Assembly: GCA_016872775.1 (NCBI GenBank)
Contig: VGZA01000001.1
Coordinates: 62,001 to 126,000 of the forward strand
Length of the DNA: 64,000 bases
Direction of reading: 5' to 3'
Source: Planctomycetota bacterium
GTDB taxonomy: Bacteria > Planctomycetota > Planctomycetia > Pirellulales > Pirellulaceae
Position 1 is the first letter of the stretch. Each line of letters opens with the position of its first letter. Positions 35,432 to 45,823 of this stretch are shown piece after piece. The notes under the pieces are model-generated. The model saw nothing but the letters and a program-made list of their open reading frames with translations, had not been told where the DNA came from and did no database searches. Made by a program: the position numbers and the translations under genes.

Positions 35432-37788
35432 GCGAACGACGGTGGAACCGCGAATCAAGTTACGCCTGGTGCCGTCGTGAGACGCGCCGCGCGGCATCCA
35501 GTTTTCATTGGTCGTTCCACGTGCTGCCACGCGCCAAACGGCGCGCGATGTACGCCCTCTATGCCTTCGCGCGCGTCGCGGACGATCTTGTCGACGTCGA
35601 CAAGTCGGCAAGCCAGAAGCGGAACGCTTTGGGGAATTGGCGCCAGGCATTCACCGCGTCGTTACGCGAGGAATTCCTCCATCCGCTCTTTCCGGCGCTG
35701 CATGACGCAATGATCCGTTTCCGTATTCCGCCCCAACTATTCCACGAACTCCTGGACGGCGTCGCGCTCGACATCGAACATCGGCCTCCGGAATCGTTGG
35801 CGGAGTTAATCGGTTATTGTGATCGAGTCGCGTCGTCCGTGGGGCTGGCTTGCCTGCACGTATGGGGCGTAAGCAGCACGCAGGCATTCGCGCCGGCGCG
35901 GTGCTGCGGCTGGGCGTTCCAGCTGACCAACATCCTGCGCGATCTGGCCGAGGACGCGCCGCGCGGGCGCCTCTACCTGCCACTGTCCGACCTGCGCGAT
36001 CACGAGCTTACGCCCGAACAATGGCGATCCAAGAACTGGTCAGCTCAGCACAACGCCCTGTTTCGATTCGAGCTACAGCGCGCGGAGCGCTGGTTCGCGG
36101 AGGGACAGGCGACCCGCGATTTTCTGACGCGGGACGGTCAGCGCGCATTCGATTTGATGTTCCAACGCTACCGGTTACTGCTGCGTGAAATCGGCCGGCA
36201 GCGGAACCCCTTTCAGGGCCGCCGGGCGCGCATCGCGTTGACCTCGAAATTGTCGATCCTGGCTTCCGCACTGCTGGGCAGGACCCCGACCTCCGCTGCA
36301 CCGTCGAAATCGGCGGACACGCCGCCGGGTACGTCGCCAGGGCGGAAGAGCGAACCGAGTTTCTGGATAGGGTCGGCACGGCCGCGACCTCGCGTCGCGA
36401 TCATCGGAGGAGGACTGGCGGGTCTCGCCGCCGCCGTCCAGCTCTGCGAACAGAATTTCGTGGTAACGTTGCTGGAATCGCGACGACAGCTCGGCGGACG
36501 GGCCGGATCGTTCACACTCCCCGATACCGGCGAGGAAATCGATCACTGCCAACATGTCGGAATGGGCTGCTGCCGGCGCCTGATTGAGTTGCTGGAGCGG
36601 GTCGGGATCACCGACCTTTTCCGCCGCGATCGACGACTGACGTTCATCGGCCCCGACGGACGCACCGCGACAATGGCGGCAACCCCCGGGCTGCCCGCAC
36701 CGCTCCACTTGGGAAGCTCGTTCCTCAGCGCGCATTACCTTTCCCTCTCCGATCGGATTTCGATCGTCCGCCGCATCCGGGAGATGCAGGCGTTCGATGT
36801 CCGCGGGGACGGCGCCGACGAAACGATCGACGACTGGCTGCGTCGTCGCGGCACATCGGAGCAGGCGCGAAGCCGATTCTGGAGCACCGTTCTGGTGAGC
36901 GCTCTGGGCGAGACGCTGGAACATGCGTCGCTTCGCGCCGCGCGGAAAGTGATCGTGGATGGATTTCTGAACGACCGCGACGGATACGAATTGATCGTCC
37001 CCCGCGTGCCGCTCGCCGAGATCTATCGCCGAATCGACGACTGGCTGACCGCGCGGGGCGCGACGATCCACACATCCGCGATGGCCACCGAGGTCAGCTT
37101 CCGCGAGGGAATCGCCAGCGGAGTCGATTGGCGCGACATTGTCGGAACACGCTCGGACCTGAACCACGAAGCCGTCGATTATGTCGTTGTGGCTGTCCCT
37201 TGGCGGCGCGTCAAACCGCTGTTTCGCCAGGCACCGTCGACGCTCGACCCTTCGTTGAGTCGCCTGGAGGAAATACCGTCGTCGCCCATCACCAGCCTGC
37301 ATCTCTGGCTCGACCGTCCCTGCCTGCCCATTCCGCACGCCGTGCTTGTCGATCGGCTGGCCCAATGGGTTTTTCGGAGCGACCACGACGAAGTCGGGGC
37401 CCGCGACCAACAGCCGCAACGGTACCACCACCAGGTCGTGATCAGTGCCTTCCGCACATCGGAGGTCGACGACAAAGACGCACTGACGCGCAAGGTACTG
37501 GAGGAACTCTCGGCGATCTGGCCGCAATTCGGCGCCGCAACTTTGCTCGACCATCGCTGGGTCTGTCAGCCGGAAGCGGTGTTCTCCTATCGACCGGGAA
37601 TCGATGCCCTGCGTCCGGCGCAGGAGACCGCGGTCCCTAACCTGTTTCTGGCGGGGGATTGGACGCGTACCGGCTGGCCGGCGACGCTCGAAGGCGCCGT
37701 TCGCAGCGGTATGATCGCCGCGGATGGCATCCTGGCCGCGGAGCGCAAGGCGGCATGCTCGGCAACCATGGCCACCGCTGCTACGTGA
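35428..37788 (+). CDS. hpnDE: Fused presqualene diphosphate synthase and squalene-forming FAD oxidoreductase (HpnD-HpnE)
   Basis: A 786-residue fusion of two hopanoid enzymes normally encoded separately. Residues about 1-280 are HpnD, joining two farnesyl diphosphates: FARVADDLVDVD and NILRDLAEDAPRGRLYLP carry the two Asp motifs. A Pro/Ser-rich linker follows (about 283-320). Residues 323-786 are HpnE, which reduces hydroxysqualene to squalene: RVAIIGGGLAGLAAAVQL (FAD-binding), RRQLGGRAGSF, and the C-terminal FLAGDWTRTGWPATLEGAVRSG. There is no stop, frameshift or ATG in the linker, so the fusion is genuine. The start at 35428 overlaps the hpnC stop; an upstream open frame lies within hpnC. 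Confidence 0.9.
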   Translation: MSERRWNRESSYAWCRRETRRAASSFHWSFHVLPRAKRRAMYALYAFARVADDLVDVDKSASQKRNALGNWRQAFTASLREEFLHPLFPALHDAMIRFRIPPQLFHELLDGVALDIEHRPPESLAELIGYCDRVASSVGLACLHVWGVSSTQAFAPARCCGWAFQLTNILRDLAEDAPRGRLYLPLSDLRDHELTPEQWRSKNWSAQHNALFRFELQRAERWFAEGQATRDFLTRDGQRAFDLMFQRYRLLLREIGRQRNPFQGRRARIALTSKLSILASALLGRTPTSAAPSKSADTPPGTSPGRKSEPSFWIGSARPRPRVAIIGGGLAGLAAAVQLCEQNFVVTLLESRRQLGGRAGSFTLPDTGEEIDHCQHVGMGCCRRLIELLERVGITDLFRRDRRLTFIGPDGRTATMAATPGLPAPLHLGSSFLSAHYLSLSDRISIVRRIREMQAFDVRGDGADETIDDWLRRRGTSEQARSRFWSTVLVSALGETLEHASLRAARKVIVDGFLNDRDGYELIVPRVPLAEIYRRIDDWLTARGATIHTSAMATEVSFREGIASGVDWRDIVGTRSDLNHEAVDYVVVAVPWRRVKPLFRQAPSTLDPSLSRLEEIPSSPITSLHLWLDRPCLPIPHAVLVDRLAQWVFRSDHDEVGARDQQPQRYHHQVVISAFRTSEVDDKDALTRKVLEELSAIWPQFGAATLLDHRWVCQPEAVFSYRPGIDALRPAQETAVPNLFLAGDWTRTGWPATLEGAVRSGMIAADGILAAERKAACSATMATAAT

Positions 37789-37875
37789 TCCCCAGCCCCA
37801 CGGCGCGTGGGCCGATTCGAGTCTGCCAGAGCCGGCACCAATTGCTTCGAGACGCGGTGCGTCGACGCGCTCGCC

Positions 37876-38742
37876 TCAGGACTCCTCGCGGCGCGCCAAA
37901 GCCGGGATCAATCCCTGCAGCACGCGGGCCAGTCGATCGGACGCGACAATCGCCCGCTCCCTCAGATTCCACATCTCCTTGACGCTCGCCGGGCGTCGCA
38001 GGACGGCGCCTGCCGCGGCGCCGAGCCGCGAAGCGAACGACTTCTGGCTGACGATCGACTCGATGTCCGGCGGAAGCTCGTCCAACAGATCATCGGTGAC
38101 GACGCGTACGGAAAGCAAGCCGATGCCTTGCTCCCGCGCCGCCTCCAGTACCGCCGACGTTTCCATATCGCAGGCGCAGGCCGACCATTTTTCGGCCAGC
38201 AGCCGTTTCTCTTCCGCCGTTCGAACGACGCGGTCGACGGTGAGCAGACGCCCCAGATGCACACCGGCCGACGTAGCGCCCCAGTTGCCGGGAATCGGAA
38301 TCTCCCGGCCCGATTCGTCAATCACCGACGTTGCCAGCACCAGATGCTGCCGGGCCACAGCGTCGATAAGCCCCCCGGCGAATCCGGCCGAAATGATCCA
38401 GCGGGGACGACGCATGGCGATCAGTTCCCGCGCGGCTCGTGCCGCCGCCACCCGCCCCACGCCGGTCTCCACGACCGCGACAGGCATCCCCGCCAGATTG
38501 CCGACATGTTCGATCAGCGACGGGCAGCGCGTCGACTGCAGGTCTGCCAGCAGATCGAGGATGCCGCCGGCCTCGAGTTGCATCGCGCAACAAACGGCGA
38601 TCTCGACGGACGGCAGCGGTTCGGCTTCCGCGCCGTCGGCAGGTGGAAACGAGCGTGTTTTGAGACCGCGATCCAGCAAGGAACGCATCGTCTGTTCCGC
38701 ATTCTGCCGCATCCACTGTTGCAGCAACGATCGAACGAACAT
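37876..38742 (-). CDS. Phosphorylase/nucleosidase of the MTA/SAH type, probably HpnG-like
   Basis: A 288-residue member of the nucleoside phosphorylase superfamily. Visible are IAVCCAMQLEAGGI, VETGVGRVAAARAARELI, WIISAGFAGGLID and CDMETSAVLEAA, the last corresponding to the DMES/ETAAV substrate-binding block. In hopanoid clusters such enzymes (HpnG) remove adenine from adenosylhopane made by HpnH. Its place between the hpnDE fusion and the cyclase supports that role, although it is on the opposite strand; a generic S-adenosylhomocysteine nucleosidase is the alternative. ATG at 38742 is the family-like start; the upstream frame is low complexity. Confidence 0.72.
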   Translation of the reverse strand: MFVRSLLQQWMRQNAEQTMRSLLDRGLKTRSFPPADGAEAEPLPSVEIAVCCAMQLEAGGILDLLADLQSTRCPSLIEHVGNLAGMPVAVVETGVGRVAAARAARELIAMRRPRWIISAGFAGGLIDAVARQHLVLATSVIDESGREIPIPGNWGATSAGVHLGRLLTVDRVVRTAEEKRLLAEKWSACACDMETSAVLEAAREQGIGLLSVRVVTDDLLDELPPDIESIVSQKSFASRLGAAAGAVLRRPASVKEMWNLRERAIVASDRLARVLQGLIPALARREES

Positions 38743-39118
38743 AGTGCTTTTCCGATCCTCGGGGACTCCGGCCTCTGCCGCAGCGACAGTTCCGCCGCCA
38801 CCGCTGGCCCCTATCTTACTCAAAATGCCCGTCGCCTGCGGTCGGGCCGAAAGAACCTGGAATCGGCGGGCCGCACGATCGGGTCGACAGCCCACCTCGA
38901 ATTGTCCGGGGTTGCTTGACCTGCACCGAGGCGCGTTGGCGAGCGGCACGGGCGGCGAGGGGCGCGAGCGGCGGCGAGCGGCGGCGAGCGGCGGCGAGGG
39001 GTGTTCTTTGGCCTTGAACGCTTGCCGCGAATCGCCTAAGTTCTCAACACGCTGGAGGCCGTGAAATCTCCTGTTCGCGAAGGCGGCCGGCGGAAACCAA
39101 GGATGGAAATTGACGGGA
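38743..39118. other. Divergent intergenic region upstream of the cyclase gene
   Basis: About 376 bases between the nucleosidase and the squalene-hopene cyclase, which start divergently. Its main feature is a run of about four copies of a 10-base unit GCGGCGAGCG at 38951-39000. No clear promoter boxes were found. Confidence 0.45.
38951..39000. repeat. Tandem 10-base repeat GCGGCGAGCG
   Basis: Two exact copies (38971-38990) flanked by imperfect copies, about 50 bases in all. A simple GC-rich tandem array, likely to vary in copy number between strains. Confidence 0.6.
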
Positions 39119-41266
39119 ATGGATCGACGGAATTCCACCGACGCGGACATGCGGCAGGAACGCCCCTCGCACGCCGCTGGATTCGGCGAAATCGCCATGC
39201 GGACCGCGGCCGCCGCGCGTCGCGGTGCGCAGTGGCTGCAGCACCGGCAGGCACCGCAGGGGTACTGGTGCGGTGAACTGGAAGGTGACTCGATCCTGCA
39301 GAGCGAGTACCTGCTCTATCTGGCCTGGCTGGGCCGGGAGAATTCGGAGGTCGGCCGCAAAGTCGCGGAAACGCTGCTGCGTCAACAGCTGCCGGAGGGA
39401 GGCTGGGGAATGTTCCCCGGCAGTTCGCTGGAAATCAGCGCGAGTGTCAAAGCCTATTTCGCACTGAAGCTCGCGGGGCACGCCGCCGATTCCGAACCGC
39501 TGACGCGTGCCCGAACGGCGATCCGCGCTCATGGCGGCGCCGACGCCGTCAACAGTTTCACGCGTTTCTATCTGGCGTTGCTGGGGCAGATTTCCTACGA
39601 ACTTTGTCCGGCGGTGCCGCCCGAAATGGTGCTGCTGCCCGACTGGCTGCCGTTCAATATTTACCGGATGAGCGCCTGGTCGCGCACCATCTTCGTGCCG
39701 CTCGCACTGGTCTGGGCCCATCGGCCTGTACGCCAGATCGATACCGAGCAGGGCATTGGGGAGTTGTTTCTGCGTTCGCCGGACGACTGGCCCGCGCTGC
39801 GTTCGCCTGGCGATTCCGGGCAGAGCGCAGCCCGTTTCTGGCGTCGGTTCTTTCTGATGGTCGATGCCGGGCTGCGCGGACTGGAACGACGAGGGTGGCG
39901 GCCATTACGCCGCCGCGCGATCGACGTGGCGCGGGATTGGGTTTTGGAGCGGTTCGCAGCCAGCGATGGTCTGGGCGCCATTTTTCCGCCGATGATCTGG
40001 AGCGCAATCGCGCTGCGCTGCCTGGGCTTCGCGGAACAAAGTGAGCAAGTGCAATATTGTGAACAACAACTGAACCGCCTGATGATCGACGAACACGATT
40101 CGATCCGATTGCAACCTTGCGAATCCCCGGTCTGGGATACGGCGCTTGCGATTCGAGCCCTGACGGCGACCAACGCACCCGCCAGCGAACTGGCCATCGA
40201 GCAGGGCGTCGATTGGCTGCTCAGCAAGGAAGTTCGCCAGCAAGGAGATTGGGCGAGCACGGTGCGCGCCGAACCGGGCGGTTGGTACTTCGAATACCGC
40301 AACGCGTTCTATCCCGATATCGATGACACGATCATGGTGCTCATGGCATTGCGCGAGCAGAATCAACACGCACTGCAGGTGGCTCCGATTCGCTCGGAAT
40401 CCCATCGCACTCCAATTCGCGCCGCCACCGATTGGCTGGAACGAGCGGTTTGGCCCAGCGCGCGGTCGGCTGACTCCGCACCGGCCATGTCTTTTGTCGA
40501 GTTGGATCGCGTCGGCTCGCTGGCCAGGGGCCACGAGCGCGTCGACAGAATCGCGCGGCTCACCGCCGCCTGCCAGCGCGGAATTACCTGGACCCTCGCC
40601 ATGCAGAATCGTGACGGAGGTTGGGGAGCTTTCGACAAAGACAATGATGCTAAGTTTCTCTGTCACGTGCCATTCGCCGATCATAACGCGATGATCGATC
40701 CCAGCACTCCCGATATCACGGGCCGCGTGTTGGAAATGCTCGGCCAGTACGGATTCACCCGCGCCGACAGCGCGGTGGAGCGGGCAGTGGGGTACCTCCG
40801 CGCGACCCAGGAGTCGGACGGAAGCTGGTACGGCCGCTGGGGTGTCAATCATATCTATGGCACCTGGCAGGTGCTGGTGGGCTTGAGACAGGTCGGGTTG
40901 TCGCAGAACGACGGAGCGATCACGCGCGGAGTCGACTGGCTGCTGCGCTACCAACAGCCAAGCGGCGGGTGGGGCGAAAGCCCCGCAAGTTACGCCGACG
41001 ATGCGCTGCGAGGCCAGGGACCGGTCACAGCGTCGCAGACCGCCTGGGCACTGTTGGGCCTGATCGCCGCGGGAATGCACGCGGATCCGGCGACGCGACG
41101 AGGCGTGTCCTTCCTACTGGAACGGCAACGACCCGACGGCTCCTGGTCGGAACCGGAATTCACCGGTACCGGATTTCCCCGAGTTTTCTATCTGCGGTAC
41201 CACCTCTACCCGCAGTATTTTCCCACACTGGCCTTGGCGCAATGGGCGCGTCTGGCCCGGGAGTAA
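39119..41266 (+). CDS. shc: Squalene-hopene cyclase
   Basis: A 715-residue triterpene cyclase converting squalene to hopene and hopanol at the membrane. The catalytic acid motif DIDDT is at residues 400-404 (YPDIDDTIMVL). Several QW repeats are visible, for example EGGWGMF, QNRDGGWGAFD, QESDGSWYGRWG, QPSGGWGES and RPDGSWSEPEFTGTGFP, and the N-terminal WCGELEGDS is family-typical. ATG at 39119 is used; TTG at 39110 and ATG at 39149 are alternatives. The hpnH gene follows after six bases. Confidence 0.95.
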   Translation: MDRRNSTDADMRQERPSHAAGFGEIAMRTAAAARRGAQWLQHRQAPQGYWCGELEGDSILQSEYLLYLAWLGRENSEVGRKVAETLLRQQLPEGGWGMFPGSSLEISASVKAYFALKLAGHAADSEPLTRARTAIRAHGGADAVNSFTRFYLALLGQISYELCPAVPPEMVLLPDWLPFNIYRMSAWSRTIFVPLALVWAHRPVRQIDTEQGIGELFLRSPDDWPALRSPGDSGQSAARFWRRFFLMVDAGLRGLERRGWRPLRRRAIDVARDWVLERFAASDGLGAIFPPMIWSAIALRCLGFAEQSEQVQYCEQQLNRLMIDEHDSIRLQPCESPVWDTALAIRALTATNAPASELAIEQGVDWLLSKEVRQQGDWASTVRAEPGGWYFEYRNAFYPDIDDTIMVLMALREQNQHALQVAPIRSESHRTPIRAATDWLERAVWPSARSADSAPAMSFVELDRVGSLARGHERVDRIARLTAACQRGITWTLAMQNRDGGWGAFDKDNDAKFLCHVPFADHNAMIDPSTPDITGRVLEMLGQYGFTRADSAVERAVGYLRATQESDGSWYGRWGVNHIYGTWQVLVGLRQVGLSQNDGAITRGVDWLLRYQQPSGGWGESPASYADDALRGQGPVTASQTAWALLGLIAAGMHADPATRRGVSFLLERQRPDGSWSEPEFTGTGFPRVFYLRYHLYPQYFPTLALAQWARLARE

Positions 41267-41272
41267 GCGCCG

Positions 41273-42466
41273 ATGACTGTTCCGCTGTCCCAGATGATCG
41301 CGGTCGCCCGTTTCGTGCTGGGCAAGAAGTTACGCGGGATCAAGCGCTACCCGCTGGTCCTGATGCTCGAACCGCTGTTTCGATGCAATCTCGCCTGCGG
41401 CGGCTGCGGCAAGATTCAGTTTCCAGCGTCGATCCTGCGCCGCGAACTGGCGCCGCAGGACTGCTTCCGCGCCGCCGACGAATGCGGTGCGCCGATCGTT
41501 TCGATTCCCGGCGGTGAACCGCTGCTCCACTCCCGGATCGATGAAATCGTCGCTGGGCTCGTGCAACGTCGCCGATTCGTTTATCTCTGCACGAACGGAC
41601 TCAAACTCGAGGAATCACTCGACAAGTTCCAGCCCAGCCGGTTCCTGGCGTTCTCAGTGCATATGGACGGTCCCCGCGAGGAACACGATCGGGCGGTCTG
41701 CCGAGAGGGGACGTTTGACATCGCCGTCAACGCGATCAAGGCCGCCCGCCGCCGCGGATTCCGCGTCACGACAAATTCCACGCTGTTCGTCGGCGTCGAT
41801 CCCCAACGCATCCGTCGATTATTCGACGAGATGTCCGAACTGGGTGTCGAAGGGATGATGGTGTCGCCGGGCTATCGTTACGAAAAAGCGCCCGACCAGG
41901 AGCACTTCCTTGCCCGCAACCAGACGCGGCGACTGTTCCGCGAACTGTTGCGGAATCCCAGCCCCCGCTGGCGTTTCAACCATACTCCGCTGTTTCTCGA
42001 ATTCCTGCGCGGTAAATGGGAACTCGAATGCACACCGTGGGGAAATCCGACCTACAACATCTTTGGCTGGCAACGGCCCTGCTATCTGCTGGACGAAGAG
42101 TATTGCCAGACCTTTCGCGAGTTGATGGAGACGACCGACTGGAGCCGGTACGGCCAATCCAGTGGCAATCCCAAGTGCCGCGACTGCATGGTGCATTGCG
42201 GATACGAACCGTCGGCGGTGGCCGCGACTTTCGGGAGTTCTCGCGGCCTGCTGAGATCGGCCTGGATCAGCCTGCGTGGATTCGAACCGATCGAGGAATC
42301 CGTGCCGCCCGAGTCCAACCGGTCGCGTCGCTCCTCCCCGCACGCGGACCACGCGCTGCAGGGGCCCATCGGATTGAACGCTCCTCGTCGGGCGACCAGC
42401 GAACTGGTGACGATTGAAACCGGTTCGCTCGCCGCCGATCGTTCAGTCGGTTCGGACCTTGAATAG
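41273..42466 (+). CDS. hpnH: Radical SAM adenosyl-hopene transferase HpnH
   Basis: A 397-residue radical SAM enzyme that joins the 5'-deoxyadenosyl radical to hopene, giving adenosylhopane. The cluster-binding motif CNLACGGC supplies Cys38, Cys42 and Cys45; GGEPLLH and the C-terminal cysteine-bearing KCRDCMVHCGYEPSAV (auxiliary segment) match the family. It directly follows the cyclase in the same operon. The last 24 bases overlap the end of the convergent glycosyltransferase gene, so the tail of about 60 residues after the conserved part is probably not critical. Confidence 0.94.
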   Translation: MTVPLSQMIAVARFVLGKKLRGIKRYPLVLMLEPLFRCNLACGGCGKIQFPASILRRELAPQDCFRAADECGAPIVSIPGGEPLLHSRIDEIVAGLVQRRRFVYLCTNGLKLEESLDKFQPSRFLAFSVHMDGPREEHDRAVCREGTFDIAVNAIKAARRRGFRVTTNSTLFVGVDPQRIRRLFDEMSELGVEGMMVSPGYRYEKAPDQEHFLARNQTRRLFRELLRNPSPRWRFNHTPLFLEFLRGKWELECTPWGNPTYNIFGWQRPCYLLDEEYCQTFRELMETTDWSRYGQSSGNPKCRDCMVHCGYEPSAVAATFGSSRGLLRSAWISLRGFEPIEESVPPESNRSRRSSPHADHALQGPIGLNAPRRATSELVTIETGSLAADRSVGSDLE

Positions 42467-44647
42467 CTCGCCCAGTTGCGGATCCGATTCCAGCGGCACA
42501 ACTTCCAGAATCCGCTGCTCGCGCACCAGTTCGCCGCGGACTAACTCCTTGGTCACAAACGGCGAATATCCGTAGGTTGCTCGATACCGTTCGATCTCGC
42601 GCCAATACACAAACAGATACGTTATGCCGGCCTCGCGCAACGCCGCCAGCCGCTCCTCACGCGACTTTCCCTTCAACAACAATTCGAAAATGCACTCGTC
42701 GAAACAGGTGTTGTAAAGCGAGGGCGGCACAAGCGCGAACGGTTGCGCGTCCCCGACCAGCAGCACGCGCATCGACGACTCCCGTTCGCGCTCCAGCTCC
42801 ATCGCGTAACGCCGGTTGAGCAACTGATGAATGGGGTGCGGGGCGATCGACCGCAGCTTCGACAACGGCACGAAAAAGCTGGTGTCGGCGACCACGCCGG
42901 AGAAACGGGTCCCGAACACCACCAATCCGATCACCACCCAGGCGACGAGAATGGCCGCCGTTCCCTGTCGCCAGATCGATTGTCGATACGCGGCAACACC
43001 GTAGCCGGCGAACACAGCGATCAACGGCAGGACCGGAATCCAGAAACGATCGATGCGGTGCGTGAACAGCCACCAGCCGGCGAAATACGCGAGCAAATAC
43101 AGGCCGATCGACACCGCCGGTCCGCGCTTCGCGCGGCGGAGGGCGATGCTGATGCCCAGCAAGCCGAACGGAATCACCAGGGGACTGAGCCATGCGCTGC
43201 GCAACAACACCCGCGACGCCGACTCCCAGAATCGCTCCAAGGTAAAACTGCGGCCCTTGGCATCCTTGTCGCGATGCGCTTCGCGAAATTGCAGATCCTG
43301 TTCGGGCGTCCGGCCCGCGGCACCGAAGATCGAATAGGCCAGAGGATAGACAGGATTCCCGGTCTGGACCCAGTTCTTCACGTACCAACTGCCGCCACAG
43401 ACAAACGTGGCAATCAGAAACACGGCTACCGAGATCGCCCGCCGCCCCGCCGATTGCGAGCGCATCCCGATCCAGATCGCCACGGGAACCACCAACAGCA
43501 CCACGGGCGGGTACTTCGTGGCAATCGCGCCGCCAGCCATCCCGCCCGCCAGCAGCAGCCATCCCCAGACTTCCCGCCGCGTCGCCGATTCGTTGACCGC
43601 CGCAAGCGACCAGCGATAGACCGCGGCAATCGTCGCCATGATGTAGAAGCCAACCACGCCGTCGATCAGCCCCGTCATGCTTACGTGCGCGATCCAGGGG
43701 GTCGACAGATAAATCAAGCCGGCGGCACGACCCGCCGCCGGCGAAAACAGGCGCCGGCCCAAACCGTAAATCAGACCGACCGTCAAAATACTGAAGCTGC
43801 CGGTGACCGTCTTGCCGGCGATCGCGCCCCACCACCAGGCGTCCTCGCCCCAGTGCATCACCATCGCCAGCAACGAGTGCATCTCGGCGCCCAACGGCAT
43901 GTTGCCGTAGATGTTGTGCGGAAGGAAACGAATGCTGCCATCCAGGAACCACTCCTTCGGCACCTGCAGATGATACTCGCACACATCAAATTCCCACGGC
44001 GGCAAAAGACAACCCAGAACGATCACCATCGCAAACGCGGCGATCGCGATCCATGCCCACCGCCCGTCCGCGGCGGCGGGAAGGGCCGCGCGCTGCCGCA
44101 CCGCCGATGGTTTATCCTGCTCCGAATCCGCCCTGTCACCGCGTCCATCCTGACCGTCGCCGTCAGTACGTTCGTCGCCAGTGCCGCCGGCGGACGCCCG
44201 ATCCGCACGCCAGGAAAGAGCGGCCGCGGCCGCCAGAAACATCAGAGGCAACAGCATCGTCAATCGATTCCGCAACTGCCCCGCAAGCCCCATCCAAAGG
44301 GTGTAGTTCGAGACAACACATAGCCCAATGCCTGTCGAGAACGCCGTCCGCTCCCATCCGGACAAGACTCGAATCTCCAACGCCCCCAGCATGCATCGCC
44401 CCAGCGAATACCCCAGCGCGACAATCAACATCGCGATCGTTAACGGCCCGATGCGCTCGAACAACGCTCGACCAAACTCGCCGCCGCTGAACCATTCATG
44501 CACGATAACGTCGGGCAATAACGCCAACGCCAGCCAGCCCGATCGCGGCGGAACCATGAAAAAGCAGACGACGTAGACGGCGATCGCCAACAACAGGGCC
44601 CGAACCAGATTGCCCGAATCGCGTTCCGCAGGGTTCAAGTTTGCCAT
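42443..44647 (-). CDS. Glycosyltransferase family 39-like multi-pass membrane protein
   Basis: A 734-residue integral membrane protein with about a dozen hydrophobic segments, of the PMT/ArnT-like GT-C fold. The first large external loop has the expected acidic patch in [22 protein letters not shown], followed by [13 protein letters not shown] and a substrate-binding DGVVGFY. A low-complexity charged insert lies near residues 160-195. The C-terminal 110 residues are soluble. It would transfer sugars from a polyprenyl-phosphate donor; acceptor unknown. ATG at 44647 is preferred over TTG 44668. Confidence 0.75.
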   Translation of the reverse strand: MANLNPAERDSGNLVRALLLAIAVYVVCFFMVPPRSGWLALALLPDVIVHEWFSGGEFGRALFERIGPLTIAMLIVALGYSLGRCMLGALEIRVLSGWERTAFSTGIGLCVVSNYTLWMGLAGQLRNRLTMLLPLMFLAAAAALSWRADRASAGGTGDERTDGDGQDGRGDRADSEQDKPSAVRQRAALPAAADGRWAWIAIAAFAMVIVLGCLLPPWEFDVCEYHLQVPKEWFLDGSIRFLPHNIYGNMPLGAEMHSLLAMVMHWGEDAWWWGAIAGKTVTGSFSILTVGLIYGLGRRLFSPAAGRAAGLIYLSTPWIAHVSMTGLIDGVVGFYIMATIAAVYRWSLAAVNESATRREVWGWLLLAGGMAGGAIATKYPPVVLLVVPVAIWIGMRSQSAGRRAISVAVFLIATFVCGGSWYVKNWVQTGNPVYPLAYSIFGAAGRTPEQDLQFREAHRDKDAKGRSFTLERFWESASRVLLRSAWLSPLVIPFGLLGISIALRRAKRGPAVSIGLYLLAYFAGWWLFTHRIDRFWIPVLPLIAVFAGYGVAAYRQSIWRQGTAAILVAWVVIGLVVFGTRFSGVVADTSFFVPLSKLRSIAPHPIHQLLNRRYAMELERERESSMRVLLVGDAQPFALVPPSLYNTCFDECIFELLLKGKSREERLAALREAGITYLFVYWREIERYRATYGYSPFVTKELVRGELVREQRILEVVPLESDPQLGELFKVRTD

Positions 44648-44796
44648 GGGTCGCGATTCGTGTGGCAACGATCGAAGCTGAAGTAACGATTATCCGTGGG
44701 GGACGGCAACGACGACAACGTTGCGTCCGGGAAACACCAAGCTATGATTGTAACGCAAACTCAACATTTCATGTCCCCCGGATCGGATCAGGACCC

Positions 44797-45822
44797 ATGT
44801 CGCAACAGCGTCTCGCCGGAATCTTTACTCCCAATATTGTGCCGCTCAACGAACAGGGTGATATCCATGAGTCGGAAACTCGCAGGTACGTCGACTGGCT
44901 GATCGAACGGGGCGTGCATGGACTCTACCCGAACGGATCGACGGGTGAATTCACGCGATTCACTGCCGAGGAACGCCGAAGAATCATCGAAATCATCGCG
45001 GATCAGACCCGCGGCAGGGTCCCGATCCTCGCCGGCGCGGCGGAAGCCAACACGCGGGAGACGATCAAAGCCTGCGAATATTACCATACGCTCGGCTGCC
45101 GCGCGGTCGCGATCGTGTCGCCGTTCTATTACAAACTGACCCCCGCCGGCGTGTATGCCTATTTTAAGGAAATCGCCGTCAATTCACCGATCGATATCAC
45201 GCTCTATAACATCCCGCTGTTCGCCTCCCCCATCGACGTCCCCACCGTGCAGCGGCTGGCCGAGGAATGCGAGCGCGTCGTCGCGATCAAGGACTCGTCC
45301 GGCGACCTGCCCCATATGATGCGAATGATCGCCGCCGTGCGACCCCAACGCCCCGACTTCGCATTCCTGACCGGTTGGGACGCGGCATTGCTGCCGATGT
45401 TGCTCATCGGCTGCGACGGCGGCACCAACGCCACCAGCGGTATCGTGCCGGAAATCACGCGGAAACTGTTCGATCTGACCCAGGCCAAACGCTACGACGA
45501 AGCGCTCGATCTGCAGTATCGACTGCTGAAACTGTTTGACGCCATGCTGTTTTCCGCCGAGTTCCCCGAAGGGGTGCGCGCGGCGCTGCGGTTGCGCGGA
45601 TTTCAAACCGGCGAAGGAAGACAGCCCCAATCGGCCAACCAGCAACTGCAATTGGAAAAAATTTCGGACCAGATTCAGTGCCTGCTGGCCGCCGAGGGAT
45701 TCACCAACGAACCGGTCTGCGGTTGCCCAATCGGCCAAGCCGCAAACGAAGAAGAGGTCGCGCGTATCGTCGAAGGCGTCGTCGGGGAACTGCGACGACA
45801 AGGAATCCTGGGAAGAGGGTAA
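44797..45822 (+). CDS. Dihydrodipicolinate synthase (DapA)-family aldolase/lyase
   Basis: A 341-residue class I aldolase of the DapA/NAL superfamily. The Schiff-base Lys165 (VVAIKDSSG), Tyr137 (TLYNIP) and phosphate/carboxylate-binding GSTGE (48-51) are present. It is about 45 residues longer than typical DapA; the C-terminal extension contains CGCPIGQA. Together with lack of lysine genes nearby, this makes a sugar-acid or N-acyl-neuraminate lyase-like reaction as likely as dihydrodipicolinate synthesis. ATG at 44797 follows AGGACCC. Confidence 0.83.
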   Translation: MSQQRLAGIFTPNIVPLNEQGDIHESETRRYVDWLIERGVHGLYPNGSTGEFTRFTAEERRRIIEIIADQTRGRVPILAGAAEANTRETIKACEYYHTLGCRAVAIVSPFYYKLTPAGVYAYFKEIAVNSPIDITLYNIPLFASPIDVPTVQRLAEECERVVAIKDSSGDLPHMMRMIAAVRPQRPDFAFLTGWDAALLPMLLIGCDGGTNATSGIVPEITRKLFDLTQAKRYDEALDLQYRLLKLFDAMLFSAEFPEGVRAALRLRGFQTGEGRQPQSANQQLQLEKISDQIQCLLAAEGFTNEPVCGCPIGQAANEEEVARIVEGVVGELRRQGILGRG

Positions 45823-45823
45823 C

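Noticed and set aside
36175-37554. 459-codon minus-strand frame opposite the HpnE domain
   Set aside because: No protein-like motifs; antisense shadow of the FAD oxidoreductase.
38743-39198. N-terminal extension of the HpnG-like nucleosidase to 39198
   Set aside because: Spans a simple tandem repeat and overlaps the start of the cyclase gene; the family start is ATG 38742.
42443-42466. Overlap of hpnH and the convergent glycosyltransferase as a possible regulatory antisense region
   Set aside because: A 24-base convergent overlap of 3' ends is common and shows no structure.
42743-44323. 526-codon plus-strand frame opposite the glycosyltransferase
   Set aside because: His/Arg/Pro-rich composition typical of an antisense shadow of a membrane protein gene.
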